Assembly (NCBI GenBank): GCA_934655875.1
Contig: CAKUHB010000004.1
Span: 1 to 64,000, forward strand
Reading direction: 5' to 3'
From: an uncultured Oscillospiraceae bacterium
GTDB taxonomy: Bacteria > Bacillota > Clostridia > Oscillospirales > Oscillospiraceae
Length of the DNA: 64,000 nucleotides
The notes under the pieces were generated by a model. That model made no database searches. It was not told the DNA's origin and worked only from the letters and a program-made list of their open reading frames with translations. A program made the position numbers and the translations under genes. Shown in pieces: positions 47,692 through 56,344 of this stretch (position 1 is its first letter; every line of letters starts with the position of its first letter).

Positions 47692-49422
47692 TCAGAGCTT
47701 CCAGCCGGTCGTTTGCTGTTTGCCGCCGACGAAATCGGCGTAGATGCCGGGCTGAGTGATGAGGTCTTCGTGCCGGCCCCGCTGGACGATCTTCCCGTCG
47801 GCCAAGACGAGGATCTGGTCAGCCTTGCGGACGGTCTTCAGGCGGTGGGCGATCATAAGGACAGTCTTTTCGTGCGTCAGCGCTTCGATGGCCTTTTGCA
47901 GACGGTCCTCATTCTCGGGGTCGACGTTGGCGGTCGCTTCGTCGAGGATGATGATGGGCGCGTCCTTGAGCATGGCACGTGCGATGGAAATGCGCTGCTT
48001 TTCGCCGCCGGACAGGCTCGCGCCGCCCTCGCCGATGACGGTGTTATAGCCATCGGGCAGCGCTTCGATGAAATCGTCGCAGCACGCCTTCTTTGCCGCT
48101 GCCATGACCTGCTCGTGCGTGGCGTCCGGGCAGCCGAATTTGATGTTGTTTTCGATCGTATCCGCAAAGAGATAGACGTTCTGGAAGACCATGCTGATCT
48201 GGCGCATGAGGGCTTCGAGCGTATAGCCGTGCACGTCCGTGCCGCCAATCTTCACGCTGCCGGAATCCACATCCCAGAAGCGCGCCACGAGATTACAGAA
48301 CGTAGTTTTGCCGGAGCCGGAAGGGCCGATGATGGCCGTGGTAGTCTTGTCGGGAAGCGTGACGGAAATGTCGTGGAGGATCTGCTTCTGCTCATAGGCG
48401 AAGCTGACGTGGTCAAAGACGATGTCGTGCGCCGCAGGCGCGAGCTCCTTGCCGTCCTCGTCCAGCTGCGGCATCTGCTCGGTCTGGACGGTGCAGTCGA
48501 TGGCCGCGCCGGCAAGGCGCAGCATGGACACGCCCATGCCGAAGAGCTTCACCTGACTGAACACGAGGAAGGACACGACCAGCACCATCAGGGCATTCGG
48601 AAGCATCATGCTGCCGGCCGCCCAAAGGGCGACGGCTGCAAGCATCATAGCAGCACTTGCGATCTGTAAGGCCGCTTCCTGCGCGGCTGTGTAGGGCGTC
48701 ATGACGGACTCGACGCCGAGATTGCTCTTGCGGTTATATTCGATCGCGTCCTGGAGCTTTTTATCACCCTTGCCAGTCAGGTTGAAGGACTTGACGACGC
48801 TCATGCCCCGAATGGTCTCGAGGACGGCTTCGATGAGCGCCGTCTGGGACTTCTGGGTATCGTCGGCAATGGCGGCGGACTTCTTTTCCATCGCGGAGAC
48901 GATGCCGAGATACACCGCGATCCCGGCCAGCGCGATAAGACCGATACGCCAGTCAAAGACAAGCAGGACGAGCGTGAAGACCGCCGTGGTGATAAGGCCG
49001 CTGAGGATGTTCACCATGACGATGGGCACCATCGTCTCAATGGAGCCGACAACCGTAGTGCAGACGCCGGAGAGCTGGCCAAGGCTGTTGGCGCTAAAAT
49101 AGCCCATCGGCACGCGCTTCATGCGGTCGGCGATGGCAATGCGGCGGTCAGCCGCCATGAAATAGCCCGCGTGGGTCTGATACATCTTGGAGATGCTGGC
49201 AGTCACTGCGCCGCCAAAAATGCTGATCAGCTCGAAGATCAGCGCCAGCCATGCCGTCCTGCCGCCCTGTGCGCCGCTCGTCAGCGCGCAGACGACAAAA
49301 TAGATCGCGCCGATCTGGAACATCTGCAAAACCGCATTCAGGAAGCTGACGGCCACAGATTTATTGATGTTTTTCCGTTCCTCGCCGGCAAACTGCCAGA
49401 TTTTCTTGAAGGTCTCGATCAT
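47692..49422 (-). CDS. ABC exporter half-transporter
   Basis: 576 residues. Six transmembrane helices in about 15-300; ATPase with IGPSGSGKTTF near 365-375, signature SLSGGEKQRISIARAM and Walker B IIILDEATANVD, catalytic glutamate present. Its start overlaps the partner's stop by 4 bases. The pair resembles the TetR-regulated ABC half-transporter pairs common in clostridia. Both ATP sites appear intact, unlike the exporter at 32294-35885. Confidence 0.93.
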   Translation of the reverse strand: MIETFKKIWQFAGEERKNINKSVAVSFLNAVLQMFQIGAIYFVVCALTSGAQGGRTAWLALIFELISIFGGAVTASISKMYQTHAGYFMAADRRIAIADRMKRVPMGYFSANSLGQLSGVCTTVVGSIETMVPIVMVNILSGLITTAVFTLVLLVFDWRIGLIALAGIAVYLGIVSAMEKKSAAIADDTQKSQTALIEAVLETIRGMSVVKSFNLTGKGDKKLQDAIEYNRKSNLGVESVMTPYTAAQEAALQIASAAMMLAAVALWAAGSMMLPNALMVLVVSFLVFSQVKLFGMGVSMLRLAGAAIDCTVQTEQMPQLDEDGKELAPAAHDIVFDHVSFAYEQKQILHDISVTLPDKTTTAIIGPSGSGKTTFCNLVARFWDVDSGSVKIGGTDVHGYTLEALMRQISMVFQNVYLFADTIENNIKFGCPDATHEQVMAAAKKACCDDFIEALPDGYNTVIGEGGASLSGGEKQRISIARAMLKDAPIIILDEATANVDPENEDRLQKAIEALTHEKTVLMIAHRLKTVRKADQILVLADGKIVQRGRHEDLITQPGIYADFVGGKQQTTGWKL

Positions 49423-51161
49423 GCCGCGTCACCATCCTTTGCACCCATATGGGCCTGCCACATTTCTTTGTACAGCGCGCTGCTCTGAAGCAGTTCTTCG
49501 TGCCGGCCCTGCGCTTCGATTTTTCCGTCCTTCACGATGGCGATGTTATCCGCACCGGTGATCGTGGACAGGCGGTGGGCGATCACGATGACGGTCTTGT
49601 TTTTGACCAGCTGCGCGACTGCCTGCTGGATGACAGCTTCGTTTTCGGGGTCTATATATGCGGTCGCTTCGTCGAGGACGATGACGGGCGCATTTTTGAG
49701 CATGGCGCGTGCGATGGCGATACGCTGGCGCTCGCCGCCGGACAGGTGCGCGCCGCCACCGCCGACCTGCGTGTCAAAGCCGCGCTCGAGCTTCGCGATA
49801 AAGCTGTCGCAGCCCGCGGCGTGCGCGGCAGCTTCGACCTCCGCGTCCGTCGCATTGCGGCGGCCCATGCGGATATTTTCGCGGACGGTATCGTCGAAGA
49901 GGTAATTATCCTGCGAGACGAAGGCAACCTGATCGTAAAGCTGGGTCAGAGGGATGTCCTTGAGGTCGTGGCCGCCCATGGTGATGCTGCCGGAGCCGAC
50001 ATCCCAGAAGCCCGCAATCAGCTTGGCGAGCGTCGACTTGCCGGAGCCGGAAGGGCCGACCAGCGCGGTCATGCGGTTCTGCGGGATGGAAAGGCTGACG
50101 CCGTGCAGGATCTCCTGCTCCGCGTGATAGCCGAAGGAGACGTTCTGCACCTCGATATCGTGGTTTGCAAACGTCACAGGCGCTTCGGCGTGTATCTGCT
50201 CTTCGGCGTGCAGGATGCCGTCGATCTCGCCGACGGTCGTGCCGACCTGCGCGAGCGTATCGACAAAGTTGAAGGCCGCCACGATCGGCGCGGACATACC
50301 GAGCGACAGAATAATGACGGTGAGGAAGGTCTCGATCGTGAGCGTGCCGTGCTGATAGAACAGCCAGCCGAAGGGCAGGACGGTCAGCATCTGCGCCGGG
50401 AAGAAGGCATAGGCCATGGACATGCCCAGCTGGCTGCGGCGCATCCAGTCGAAGTAATACTGCGCGTTCGCCCTGACCTTGGCGGCAAGGCGGGCGTAGG
50501 ACGCTTTGCCCTGATTAAACGCTTTGATGACCTCGATGCCGTTAATATACTCGATCATGGTGCTGCTCATCTCGTTCGTCACCTGCACCGCACCCTCATA
50601 GTCCTTGGCATAGCCGCCCATGACCGTCATCATGAAGAAGAACGCGATGGGAAACACGGCCAGAGACAAAAGCGCCAGCCGCCAGTCGAGGAAGAACAGG
50701 TAAATGAGCGTCAGGACAGGGGTCGTGATGTTGGCGGTCATCTCGGGGAAGAGGTGGGCGAGCGTTGTCTCCATGCTGTCGACCTGATCGACGATGATCT
50801 GCTTGAATTTGCCGCTGGCCGTATCCATGACCGTGCCGAGGGGCAGCTTCGGGAGCTTGGCGAGAAGCTGCTGCCGGATGGTCTTGAGGATGCTGAAGGT
50901 TGCTTTGTGGGAGATGGACAGCGCGCCGTTATACAGGGCTGTCCGGATGAGATACCCGCAGATCGCAGCGGTCAGCCAGAGGGCATAGGTGGAAACGGCG
51001 CGCTCGCCCGCGAGCAGCATCGCGATGATCTTTGCCGCCGCAAAATACGGCGCCATGCCGCAGGCGACGCCGACGACAGCCAGAAGAACGGCCGTGATCA
51101 GCCTGCCGTGCTCCGCTTCGCCCAGTTCCCAGATGCGCTGGACAGGGCTTTTCTCTTTCAT
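49419..51161 (-). CDS. ABC exporter half-transporter
   Basis: 580 residues. Transmembrane domain in the first 300 residues; ATPase with VGPSGSGKSTL near 366-376, signature HLSGGERQRIAIARAM and Walker B VIVLDEATAYID. GAAGGAGGAATCCGAT precedes the ATG. It follows the TetR gene by 75 bases; that gap holds a hairpin and the 18-bp GGTTAG-N6-CTAACC element at 51178-51195. Confidence 0.93.
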   Translation of the reverse strand: MKEKSPVQRIWELGEAEHGRLITAVLLAVVGVACGMAPYFAAAKIIAMLLAGERAVSTYALWLTAAICGYLIRTALYNGALSISHKATFSILKTIRQQLLAKLPKLPLGTVMDTASGKFKQIIVDQVDSMETTLAHLFPEMTANITTPVLTLIYLFFLDWRLALLSLAVFPIAFFFMMTVMGGYAKDYEGAVQVTNEMSSTMIEYINGIEVIKAFNQGKASYARLAAKVRANAQYYFDWMRRSQLGMSMAYAFFPAQMLTVLPFGWLFYQHGTLTIETFLTVIILSLGMSAPIVAAFNFVDTLAQVGTTVGEIDGILHAEEQIHAEAPVTFANHDIEVQNVSFGYHAEQEILHGVSLSIPQNRMTALVGPSGSGKSTLAKLIAGFWDVGSGSITMGGHDLKDIPLTQLYDQVAFVSQDNYLFDDTVRENIRMGRRNATDAEVEAAAHAAGCDSFIAKLERGFDTQVGGGGAHLSGGERQRIAIARAMLKNAPVIVLDEATAYIDPENEAVIQQAVAQLVKNKTVIVIAHRLSTITGADNIAIVKDGKIEAQGRHEELLQSSALYKEMWQAHMGAKDGDAA

Positions 51162-51177
51162 ATCGGATTCCTCCTTC

Positions 51178-51195
51178 GGTTAGATGCAACTAACC
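51178..51195 (-). promoter_or_regulatory. 18-bp GTTAR-N6-YTAAY operator, copy 3
   Basis: GGTTAGTTGCATCTAACC on the minus strand, full 6-base arms GGTTAG/CTAACC, just before the ABC exporter genes. No clear separate promoter is visible between TetR and this site. The TetR's own operator (CATAACG-A-CGTTATG) is different. Confidence 0.75.
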
Positions 51196-51204
51196 ATTGT
51201 TCTA

Positions 51205-51228
51205 TGGAAAGCTGCCCGTTGGGGCAGC
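51205..51228 (-). other. GC hairpin between TetR and the ABC exporter
   Basis: GGCTGCC and GGGCAGC pair around CCAAC on the minus strand, followed by UUUCC. It may terminate the TetR transcript partially; three of the other four operator copies have a similar hairpin at the same side. Confidence 0.55.
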
Positions 51229-51236
51229 CTGCCTTT

Positions 51237-51860
51237 TTATTGCTCGGGGCCGAAGACCGCGAAGAAGCCGGTGCGGTGATAGCGGCTGAGAAGCTCGATA
51301 TACTCCGCCGCTTCCGCACGGCTCATGCCGTGGCGGATGACCTCGAAAATGCTCTCAAAGCGGGAGGTCGTGACGATGTGCAGGAGCTTTTCCGTCGCCG
51401 CGTCGCCAAGCTGCGCCGCATAGCCGGCCCGCTCCATGTACTTGTAGGTGTATTCGACCTCGATCCGCACGAGCGTATCGACGAAATTATGAAAGCGCGT
51501 GCCGTAAGACGCGTCGAGCAGCAGGCGGAACTCGTCCAGATGGTCATACATGTAATCCACCAGCTCCGCCATGCCGCCGTCGGCATATTCGGCCATGTGC
51601 GCCGCCTGCGCAGCCTGATCCATGCGGCAAAAGGCTTCCTGGATCTTGAGAAAGCGTTCGGTCATTTCGCTCAGAACCGGCTCGACGATGGCGGAGAACA
51701 GCCCCTCCTTATCGCCGAAGCGGACATAGATGGAGTTGGTGCTTGTCTCCGCGGCGGCGGCAATGCTGCGGAGCGACGCGTCCGTGTAACCCTTATCCAG
51801 AAATTCTGCCTTTGCGCAGTCCAGAATCCGCTCATAGACGCCCTCGATCTGCTTTGCCAT
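51237..51860 (-). CDS. TetR/AcrR family regulator
   Basis: 207 residues. Helix-turn-helix about 8-50 (VYERILDCAKAEFLDKGYTD, AAAAETSTNSIYVRFGDKEG). ATG 51860 follows GCGGGAGGTGCGGCA; a start seven codons earlier is possible. A consensus promoter and a 15-bp palindrome lie upstream, implying autorepression, and the ABC exporter pair downstream is the likely target. Confidence 0.92.
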   Translation of the reverse strand: MAKQIEGVYERILDCAKAEFLDKGYTDASLRSIAAAAETSTNSIYVRFGDKEGLFSAIVEPVLSEMTERFLKIQEAFCRMDQAAQAAHMAEYADGGMAELVDYMYDHLDEFRLLLDASYGTRFHNFVDTLVRIEVEYTYKYMERAGYAAQLGDAATEKLLHIVTTSRFESIFEVIRHGMSRAEAAEYIELLSRYHRTGFFAVFGPEQ

Positions 51861-51891
51861 TGCCGCACCTCCCGCTTTCATAACGCCGTTT

Positions 51892-51936
51892 CATAACGAC
51901 GTTATGCATTATAGTTAGAGAACTTGAATTTGTCAA
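51892..51936 (-). promoter_or_regulatory. TetR promoter and operator
   Basis: On the minus strand TTGACA (51931-51936), 17 bases, TATAAT (51908-51913), a perfect consensus. The palindrome CATAACG-A-CGTTATG lies at 51892-51906, right after the -10 box. Confidence 0.9.
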
Positions 51937-51950
51937 GTCCTGTTCGACAA

Positions 51951-51984
51951 ACAACGCGCATCTGCGGATGCAGATGCGCGTTGT
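51951..51984. terminator. Hairpin terminator
   Basis: ACAACGCGCATCTGC at 51951-51965 pairs perfectly with GCAGATGCGCGTTGT at 51970-51984, between the end of the 51995 gene and the TetR promoter. Confidence 0.8.
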
Positions 51985-51994
51985 TCTATCTGAT

Positions 51995-52483
51995 TTACAG
52001 GAAAAGCGTCATGCTCCCGGCGATGGCGGCGGCGATGACGGCCATGCCGACAGTGCCGAAGAGCCATTTGCGCTTTTTATCCTGCGCGTTGATGTACGGC
52101 TTCAGATCCTCCGTGCCGGGGATCGTCCACGCCTTTGTATGCCCGACCCACCAGCCGTCAATGAACAGGCGGTCGGCAAGGTTCAGCACGGACAGGATCA
52201 CGAGCATCTGCCAGAAGCCCTCAAGAAATCCCCGCGCACCGTTGACGGCGTAGACGAAAAGCAGAAGATAGGCAAGATAGATGGGCATGCAGCACAGCTT
52301 GAATCGGAGACTGTTTTTCCGGATCTTCTCCCGCGTCGTCAGCCCCAGCTCCACGCAGCGCGCCTGCACATCGTCGTGGTACAGATGCACCATGCCGACC
52401 GCGCCCTTATGAATGCCGATGGCGCAGATCAGGACGAGGAGCACCGCCAGTCCGACGCCCTCCAGAAGTACCTGTCCGATCAT
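51995..52483 (-). CDS. Membrane protein of unknown function
   Basis: 162 residues with about four hydrophobic segments (LLEGVGLAVLLVLICAIGI, MPIYLAYLLLFVYAV, WQMLVILSVLNLADRLFID, LFGTVGMAVIAAAIAGSMTL). AAAAGGAGGAAAC precedes the ATG. It follows the methyltransferase gene by 16 bases and is probably in the same unit. Family not recognised. Confidence 0.82.
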   Translation of the reverse strand: MIGQVLLEGVGLAVLLVLICAIGIHKGAVGMVHLYHDDVQARCVELGLTTREKIRKNSLRFKLCCMPIYLAYLLLFVYAVNGARGFLEGFWQMLVILSVLNLADRLFIDGWWVGHTKAWTIPGTEDLKPYINAQDKKRKWLFGTVGMAVIAAAIAGSMTLFL

Positions 52484-52499
52484 TTTTGTTTCCTCCTTT

Positions 52500-53108
52500 T
52501 CATTTCTGCGCCGTGACGCAGAGCCATCCGTTTTTGTTTTTATGGATCTGCACGCTGCGGAAGCCCGCCTGCTCCAGCGCAGCTTGCAGCTGGGTATCGC
52601 GGTAGATGGTCATGCCGGGGATGCGCTTTGTCCAGGCGTTATCCGCTTCCTTTTCGCCGCCGCACTCGTTGCAGATGAGGAATGTGCCGCCCGGCTTCAA
52701 AACGCGCAGGATCTCGCGGAAGCTCTGCGCCAGATCCGGCCAGAAATACACCGTTTCGAACGCGGTAACAAGATCGAACCACGAGGAAGCGAAGATCAGC
52801 TCCGTCACGCTCCCCTGCCACACGACGCAGCGGCCGTCCTCGATGGCCTGCCGGTTGACCTTCCGCGCCGTCTGCACGCTGATTTCGGAATAGTCGACGC
52901 CCTTGACAATGCCGCGCGGGCATTTTCTTAAGAGCGTTCTGATATTTGCGCCCCCGCCGCAGCCGCAGTCCAGCACATTCGCGTCCGCAGCAGGCTTTAC
53001 AAAGCGCAGTCCCCACCCGGCCAGCGCCCGGTGGCCGAGATTCATCATGCGAACCATGAGCCGCCCGCCAAGGCCGTCCGGCCTGCGGGTGTTTTCAACA
53101 AATGACAT
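52500..53108 (-). CDS. Class I SAM-dependent methyltransferase
   Basis: 202 residues. Motif I is NVLDCGCGGGANIRTLL near 43-59; GVDYSEISVQTARK, FDLVTAFETVYFWPDL and LRVLKPGGTFLICNE follow as expected. TAGGAGGAAACA precedes the ATG. The leader has a promoter (53200-53228), a hairpin and the 18-bp element at 53134-53151. Substrate unknown. Confidence 0.9.
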   Translation of the reverse strand: MSFVENTRRPDGLGGRLMVRMMNLGHRALAGWGLRFVKPAADANVLDCGCGGGANIRTLLRKCPRGIVKGVDYSEISVQTARKVNRQAIEDGRCVVWQGSVTELIFASSWFDLVTAFETVYFWPDLAQSFREILRVLKPGGTFLICNECGGEKEADNAWTKRIPGMTIYRDTQLQAALEQAGFRSVQIHKNKNGWLCVTAQK

Positions 53109-53133
53109 TGTTTCCTCCTATCGCTGCCCCATT

Positions 53134-53151
53134 GGTTAAGGCATTCTAACC
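53134..53151 (-). promoter_or_regulatory. 18-bp GTTAR-N6-YTAAY operator, copy 4
   Basis: GGTTAGAATGCCTTAACC on the minus strand, 25 bases before the methyltransferase ATG. Preceded by a small hairpin (GCCGC/GCGGC, near 53169-53184). Confidence 0.72.
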
Positions 53152-53199
53152 ATTTGATCATTCAAAAGCCGCTTGCATGCGGCCTGGTTTTGTGCCTTT

Positions 53200-53228
53200 A
53201 TTCTTGCACATTTCGCGCTGCTTTTCAA
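53200..53228 (-). promoter_or_regulatory. Promoter of the methyltransferase unit
   Basis: TTGAAA (53223-53228), 17 bases, AAGAAT (53200-53205) on the minus strand. The same TTGAAA-N17 layout precedes the operon at 59447. Confidence 0.6.
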
Positions 53229-53258
53229 GAGGTTTTTCGGGATTTTCCGGACGAAATG

Positions 53259-53293
53259 CAGCACGGCTCTTCGCGCCGCGAAGAGCCGTGCTG
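53259..53293. terminator. Strong hairpin after the MATE gene
   Basis: Two 17-base arms (CAGCACGGCTCTTCGCG and CGCGAAGAGCCGTGCTG) form a nearly continuous palindrome directly after the MATE stop codon. Confidence 0.82.
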
Positions 53294-53299
53294 GACAGC

Positions 53300-54637
53300 T
53301 TACATGTATTGATATTTCCTGCGCTTGGCGAACAGGAAGATGACGGAGATGGTCGTGGCGAAAATTTCCGCGGCGGTGATGGCGTACCAGATGCCGTCCA
53401 CGCCGAACAGGAGCGGCAGAATGAGGACGGACGAGGTCTGGAAGATGAGTGTCCGCAAAAACGAGATGGCGGCGGAGATCAGGCCGTTATTAAGGGCCGT
53501 AAAGAACGAGGACGCGAAGATGTTGAAGCCCGCGAACAGGAACGCAAACGAGAACAGGCGGAACGCGTGACACGTCAGCGTGTACAGCCCCTCGTCGTAG
53601 CCGACGAAGATATTTGCCAGCGGCGCGGCCAGCACGCGCGCGAGGAGCGTAAGCACCACGCCGGACAGGCACATGAGACGCGTACTCATTTTGAGCATGT
53701 TCTTGAGCTCCGCGTGGTTCTGCGCGCCGTAGTGGAAGCCGACGATCGGCGCGCAGCCGATCGAATAGCCGATATCGATGGCGATGAAGATGAACTGGAC
53801 GTACATCAGAACACCATAGGCCGAGACGCCGTCCTCGCCGAGGTATCTGAGCAGCTGGAAATTATAGACCATGCTGACGATGGAGGAGGAAATGTTGCTC
53901 ATCAGCTCCGAAGAGCCGTTGCAGCAGGCGTTCAGGAGCGGCCGCAGCTCCAGCTTCGTCCGCACAAGGCGGAGCTTGCTCGTATTCGGGCGGAGGAAAT
54001 AAAGAAGCGGGAACAGACCGCCGACGCACTGGCTGATGCCGGTCGCGATGGCCGCGCCGGCGATGCCCCAGTGGAACACGGCGACAAACAGCGCGTCAAG
54101 CGCCATATTCGTCACGCCCGCCGCAACGGTCGCGGCCAGACCGAGCTTCGGCTTCTCCGCCGCGATCAGAAAGCTCTGGAAGACGTTTTGCAGCATGAAC
54201 GCGCCCGTAAAGGCAATGACGATCCGGCCGTAGAGCACACAGTCGTGCAGCATCTCCGGCGTTGCGCCGAGAAAACGCGCCACCGGCTCCATGCAGGCAA
54301 TGCCGAACACGGTCAGAAGCGCGCCGAGCAGCGCCGTAAAGAGGATCATCATGGAAAAATAGCGGTTTGCCCGCTCCCGGTCGCCCTCGCCCAGCACCTT
54401 GGAGACGAGCGCCGTGCCGCCGGTGCCGATCATAAAGCCAATGCCGCCAAGCACCATGATGAACGGCATGACGAGGTTGATGGACGCAAACGCGGTCTTG
54501 CCGGCATAGTTTGAGACAAACAGACCGTCCACCACGCCATAGATCGAGGTGAAGACCATCATGACAATGGATGGCAGGACAAATTGTAAGAGTTTTCGGT
54601 AGGTAAAATGGTCGGAAAGCTGGATCTGGGGTTTCAT
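53300..54637 (-). CDS. MATE family efflux transporter
   Basis: 445 residues from ATG 54637 (a GTG at 54652 is possible). Twelve hydrophobic segments; the starts LPSIVMMVFTSIYGVVDGLF and VMPFIMVLGGIGFMIGTGGT are typical of the MATE branch related to DinF/NorM-like transporters of clostridia. It exports drugs or metabolites using sodium or proton gradients. It follows the MarR regulator by 36 bases and is the regulator's likely target. Confidence 0.93.
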   Translation of the reverse strand: MKPQIQLSDHFTYRKLLQFVLPSIVMMVFTSIYGVVDGLFVSNYAGKTAFASINLVMPFIMVLGGIGFMIGTGGTALVSKVLGEGDRERANRYFSMMILFTALLGALLTVFGIACMEPVARFLGATPEMLHDCVLYGRIVIAFTGAFMLQNVFQSFLIAAEKPKLGLAATVAAGVTNMALDALFVAVFHWGIAGAAIATGISQCVGGLFPLLYFLRPNTSKLRLVRTKLELRPLLNACCNGSSELMSNISSSIVSMVYNFQLLRYLGEDGVSAYGVLMYVQFIFIAIDIGYSIGCAPIVGFHYGAQNHAELKNMLKMSTRLMCLSGVVLTLLARVLAAPLANIFVGYDEGLYTLTCHAFRLFSFAFLFAGFNIFASSFFTALNNGLISAAISFLRTLIFQTSSVLILPLLFGVDGIWYAITAAEIFATTISVIFLFAKRRKYQYM

Positions 54638-54673
54638 ATCGTTTCTCTGCACCGGTACAGGCGGTGCTTCTCC

Positions 54674-55117
54674 TTATTTTTTCGTTGGAAGCTGTCCGGC
54701 AAGCAGCGTGCCGTAGAGCTCGGTCAGACGAATGAACGCCGCGCGGTCGTCCGGGGACATGCTGCCGATGGCGCGGGCTTCGGCTTCCGCGACGCGGTCG
54801 GCGTTGCTTCTTGCCAGCTGCTCGCCCTTTGGGGTCAGGCGCACGCGCTTGCTGCGCTGATCGTCCCCGGCGGAAAGGGACAGAACGCCCGCCGCTTCAA
54901 GCTTCTTGAGGGCAGAATTGACCGTCTGCTTCGGCTCGTGCAGAAGCTCGCAGATCTCAGCCTGCGTATAGGCCGTCTCGTCGACGCGAAGCGTATAGAG
55001 GATCCAGAACGCGCATTCGGACAGCCCGCACTGCCGGACCGCCCTGCGGTAAACATCATCCACATGCTTCATCGCCGCGTTAAACTCCAGCAGCATCTGC
55101 CGCGAGATCGCATCCAT
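54674..55117 (-). CDS. MarR family regulator
   Basis: 147 residues. Winged helix about 45-105 (YTQAEICELLHEPKQTVNSA, LKKLEAAGVLSL, then a wing with DDQRSKRVRLTPKG). GGAGGGCGTACAC precedes the ATG at 55117. A consensus-like promoter with an overlapping inverted repeat lies just upstream, indicating autoregulation together with the MATE gene. Confidence 0.93.
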   Translation of the reverse strand: MDAISRQMLLEFNAAMKHVDDVYRRAVRQCGLSECAFWILYTLRVDETAYTQAEICELLHEPKQTVNSALKKLEAAGVLSLSAGDDQRSKRVRLTPKGEQLARSNADRVAEAEARAIGSMSPDDRAAFIRLTELYGTLLAGQLPTKK

Positions 55118-55142
55118 GTGTACGCCCTCCATTTCCGTCCGA

Positions 55143-55185
55143 AGTCGGACTGTTGCAGTATAGTCCGATTTCGGATGATTGTCAA
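55143..55185 (-). promoter_or_regulatory. MarR-MATE promoter and operator
   Basis: On the minus strand TTGACA (55180-55185), 17 bases, TATACT (55157-55162). Inverted arms AGTCGGACT (55143-55151) and AGTCCGATT (55162-55170) bracket the -10 box, with one mismatch. Confidence 0.85.
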
Positions 55186-55212
55186 GGATTATTTTGTGCG
55201 GGCAGCAAAAAA

Positions 55213-55238
55213 CAGCCGCAGGGATCAACCTGCGGCTG
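55213..55238 (-). terminator. Intrinsic terminator
   Basis: CAGCCGCAGG and CCTGCGGCTG pair around GATCAA; the minus-strand RNA continues with UUUUUU. It ends transcription from the ZIP side before the MarR promoter. Confidence 0.82.
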
Positions 55239-55285
55239 CTCAGCATGTCGAAAAATCCTGACTTTCTGCGAAATGGCGTGAAAAA

Positions 55286-55460
55286 CGTCACTCGTGTAGG
55301 GGCCGATGCCTACATCGGCCCGGAAGAGGTTGCGAATTTGCCGCAATCTTCCGTAAAATTGGTCTGTTCTGCCGGGTCGATGTGCACCAGCAAGCGGTGG
55401 CCCCACATCCGTAACGCTCCTTCGTCGCGAACGGCTGTGCCCGGCATCGACCCCTACAAG
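55286..55460. repeat. Intergenic GTAGGGG dyad repeat, copy C (inverted, longer)
   Basis: Same family as copies A and B but in the opposite orientation: GTAGGGGCCGATGCCTACAT at 55286, GCGAATTTGCCG in the middle, CATCGACCCCTAC at the end. One terminal hairpin arm is interrupted by about 60 extra bases near 55380-55440. The rest of 55118-55549 holds only the MarR promoter and a terminator. Confidence 0.78.
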
Positions 55461-55549
55461 CAAGCCGGAAGAATTTCAGCATAGAACAGCATTGATGTCT
55501 TTTGACAGTCTCAATAGCCGCAGGAGCATCAGCGGCTGTCTTTCTGTTT

Positions 55550-56326
55550 TTATCCCAGCGCGACGTCGAGAATCATCATGACGCTGAAGCCGACGGCGAA
55601 GAAGACGGTGCCGATATTGGAGTGGTCGCCCTGCGACATTTCCGGGATCAGCTCCTCCACGACCACATAGAGCATCGCGCCCGCCGCAAAGCTCAGAAGA
55701 TACGGCAGCGCCGGGACGACATGCTGCGCAGCCAGAATGGTCAGCGCAGCGCCGACCGGCTCCACAACGCCGGACAGGACGCCGCCCCAGAAGGCTCTGC
55801 CCTTTTTCATGCCCTCCGCGCGGAGCGGCAGAGAGATGATCGCGCCCTCCGGGAAGTTCTGGATGGCAATGCCAAGCGACAGCGCGAGTGCGCCCGCCGC
55901 TGTGATCTGCGCGCTGCCGGAGAGATAGCCTGCATAGACGACGCCGACCGCCATGCCCTCGGGGATATTATGGAGCGTGACCGCCAGCACCATCATGGTT
56001 GTGCGCCGCAGCTGGCTTTTGGGGCCTTCGGTCTGCCCGCTGTTCTGATGCAGGTGCGGAATGGTATGATCGAGCGCCAGCAAAAACAGGATACCGGCCC
56101 AGAACCCGGCCGCCGCAGGCAAAAACGCGAACGCGCCCAGCGCGGCGGACTGCTCGATGGACGGGATGAGAAGGCTCCAGACCGACGCCGCGACCATCAC
56201 GCCGGCGGCAAAACCGGTCAGGGAGCGCTGCACCCGGTCGCTGAGCGTTTTTTTCAGAAAAAACACGCACGCCGCGCCGAGCGACGTTCCCAGAAACGGG
56301 ATGAGGATCCCGTAGACTGCTTCCAT
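55550..56326 (-). CDS. ZIP family metal transporter
   Basis: 258 residues with about eight hydrophobic segments. The metal-binding helices show HNIPEGMAVGVV and QNFPEGAIISLPL, with VVEELIPE later, and a His-rich loop HTIPHLHQNSG. ZIP proteins import zinc or related divalent metals. It follows the LCM-type methyltransferase gene by 18 bases and may share its transcript. Confidence 0.94.
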   Translation of the reverse strand: MEAVYGILIPFLGTSLGAACVFFLKKTLSDRVQRSLTGFAAGVMVAASVWSLLIPSIEQSAALGAFAFLPAAAGFWAGILFLLALDHTIPHLHQNSGQTEGPKSQLRRTTMMVLAVTLHNIPEGMAVGVVYAGYLSGSAQITAAGALALSLGIAIQNFPEGAIISLPLRAEGMKKGRAFWGGVLSGVVEPVGAALTILAAQHVVPALPYLLSFAAGAMLYVVVEELIPEMSQGDHSNIGTVFFAVGFSVMMILDVALG

Positions 56327-56344
56327 GGTATGCTCTCTTTCTAT

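Noticed and set aside
51178..51195. The 18-bp GGTTAG element as the operator of the adjacent TetR
   Set aside because: The TetR gene has its own palindrome (CATAACG-A-CGTTATG) at its promoter with a different half-site, and the 18-bp element also occurs far from any TetR gene.
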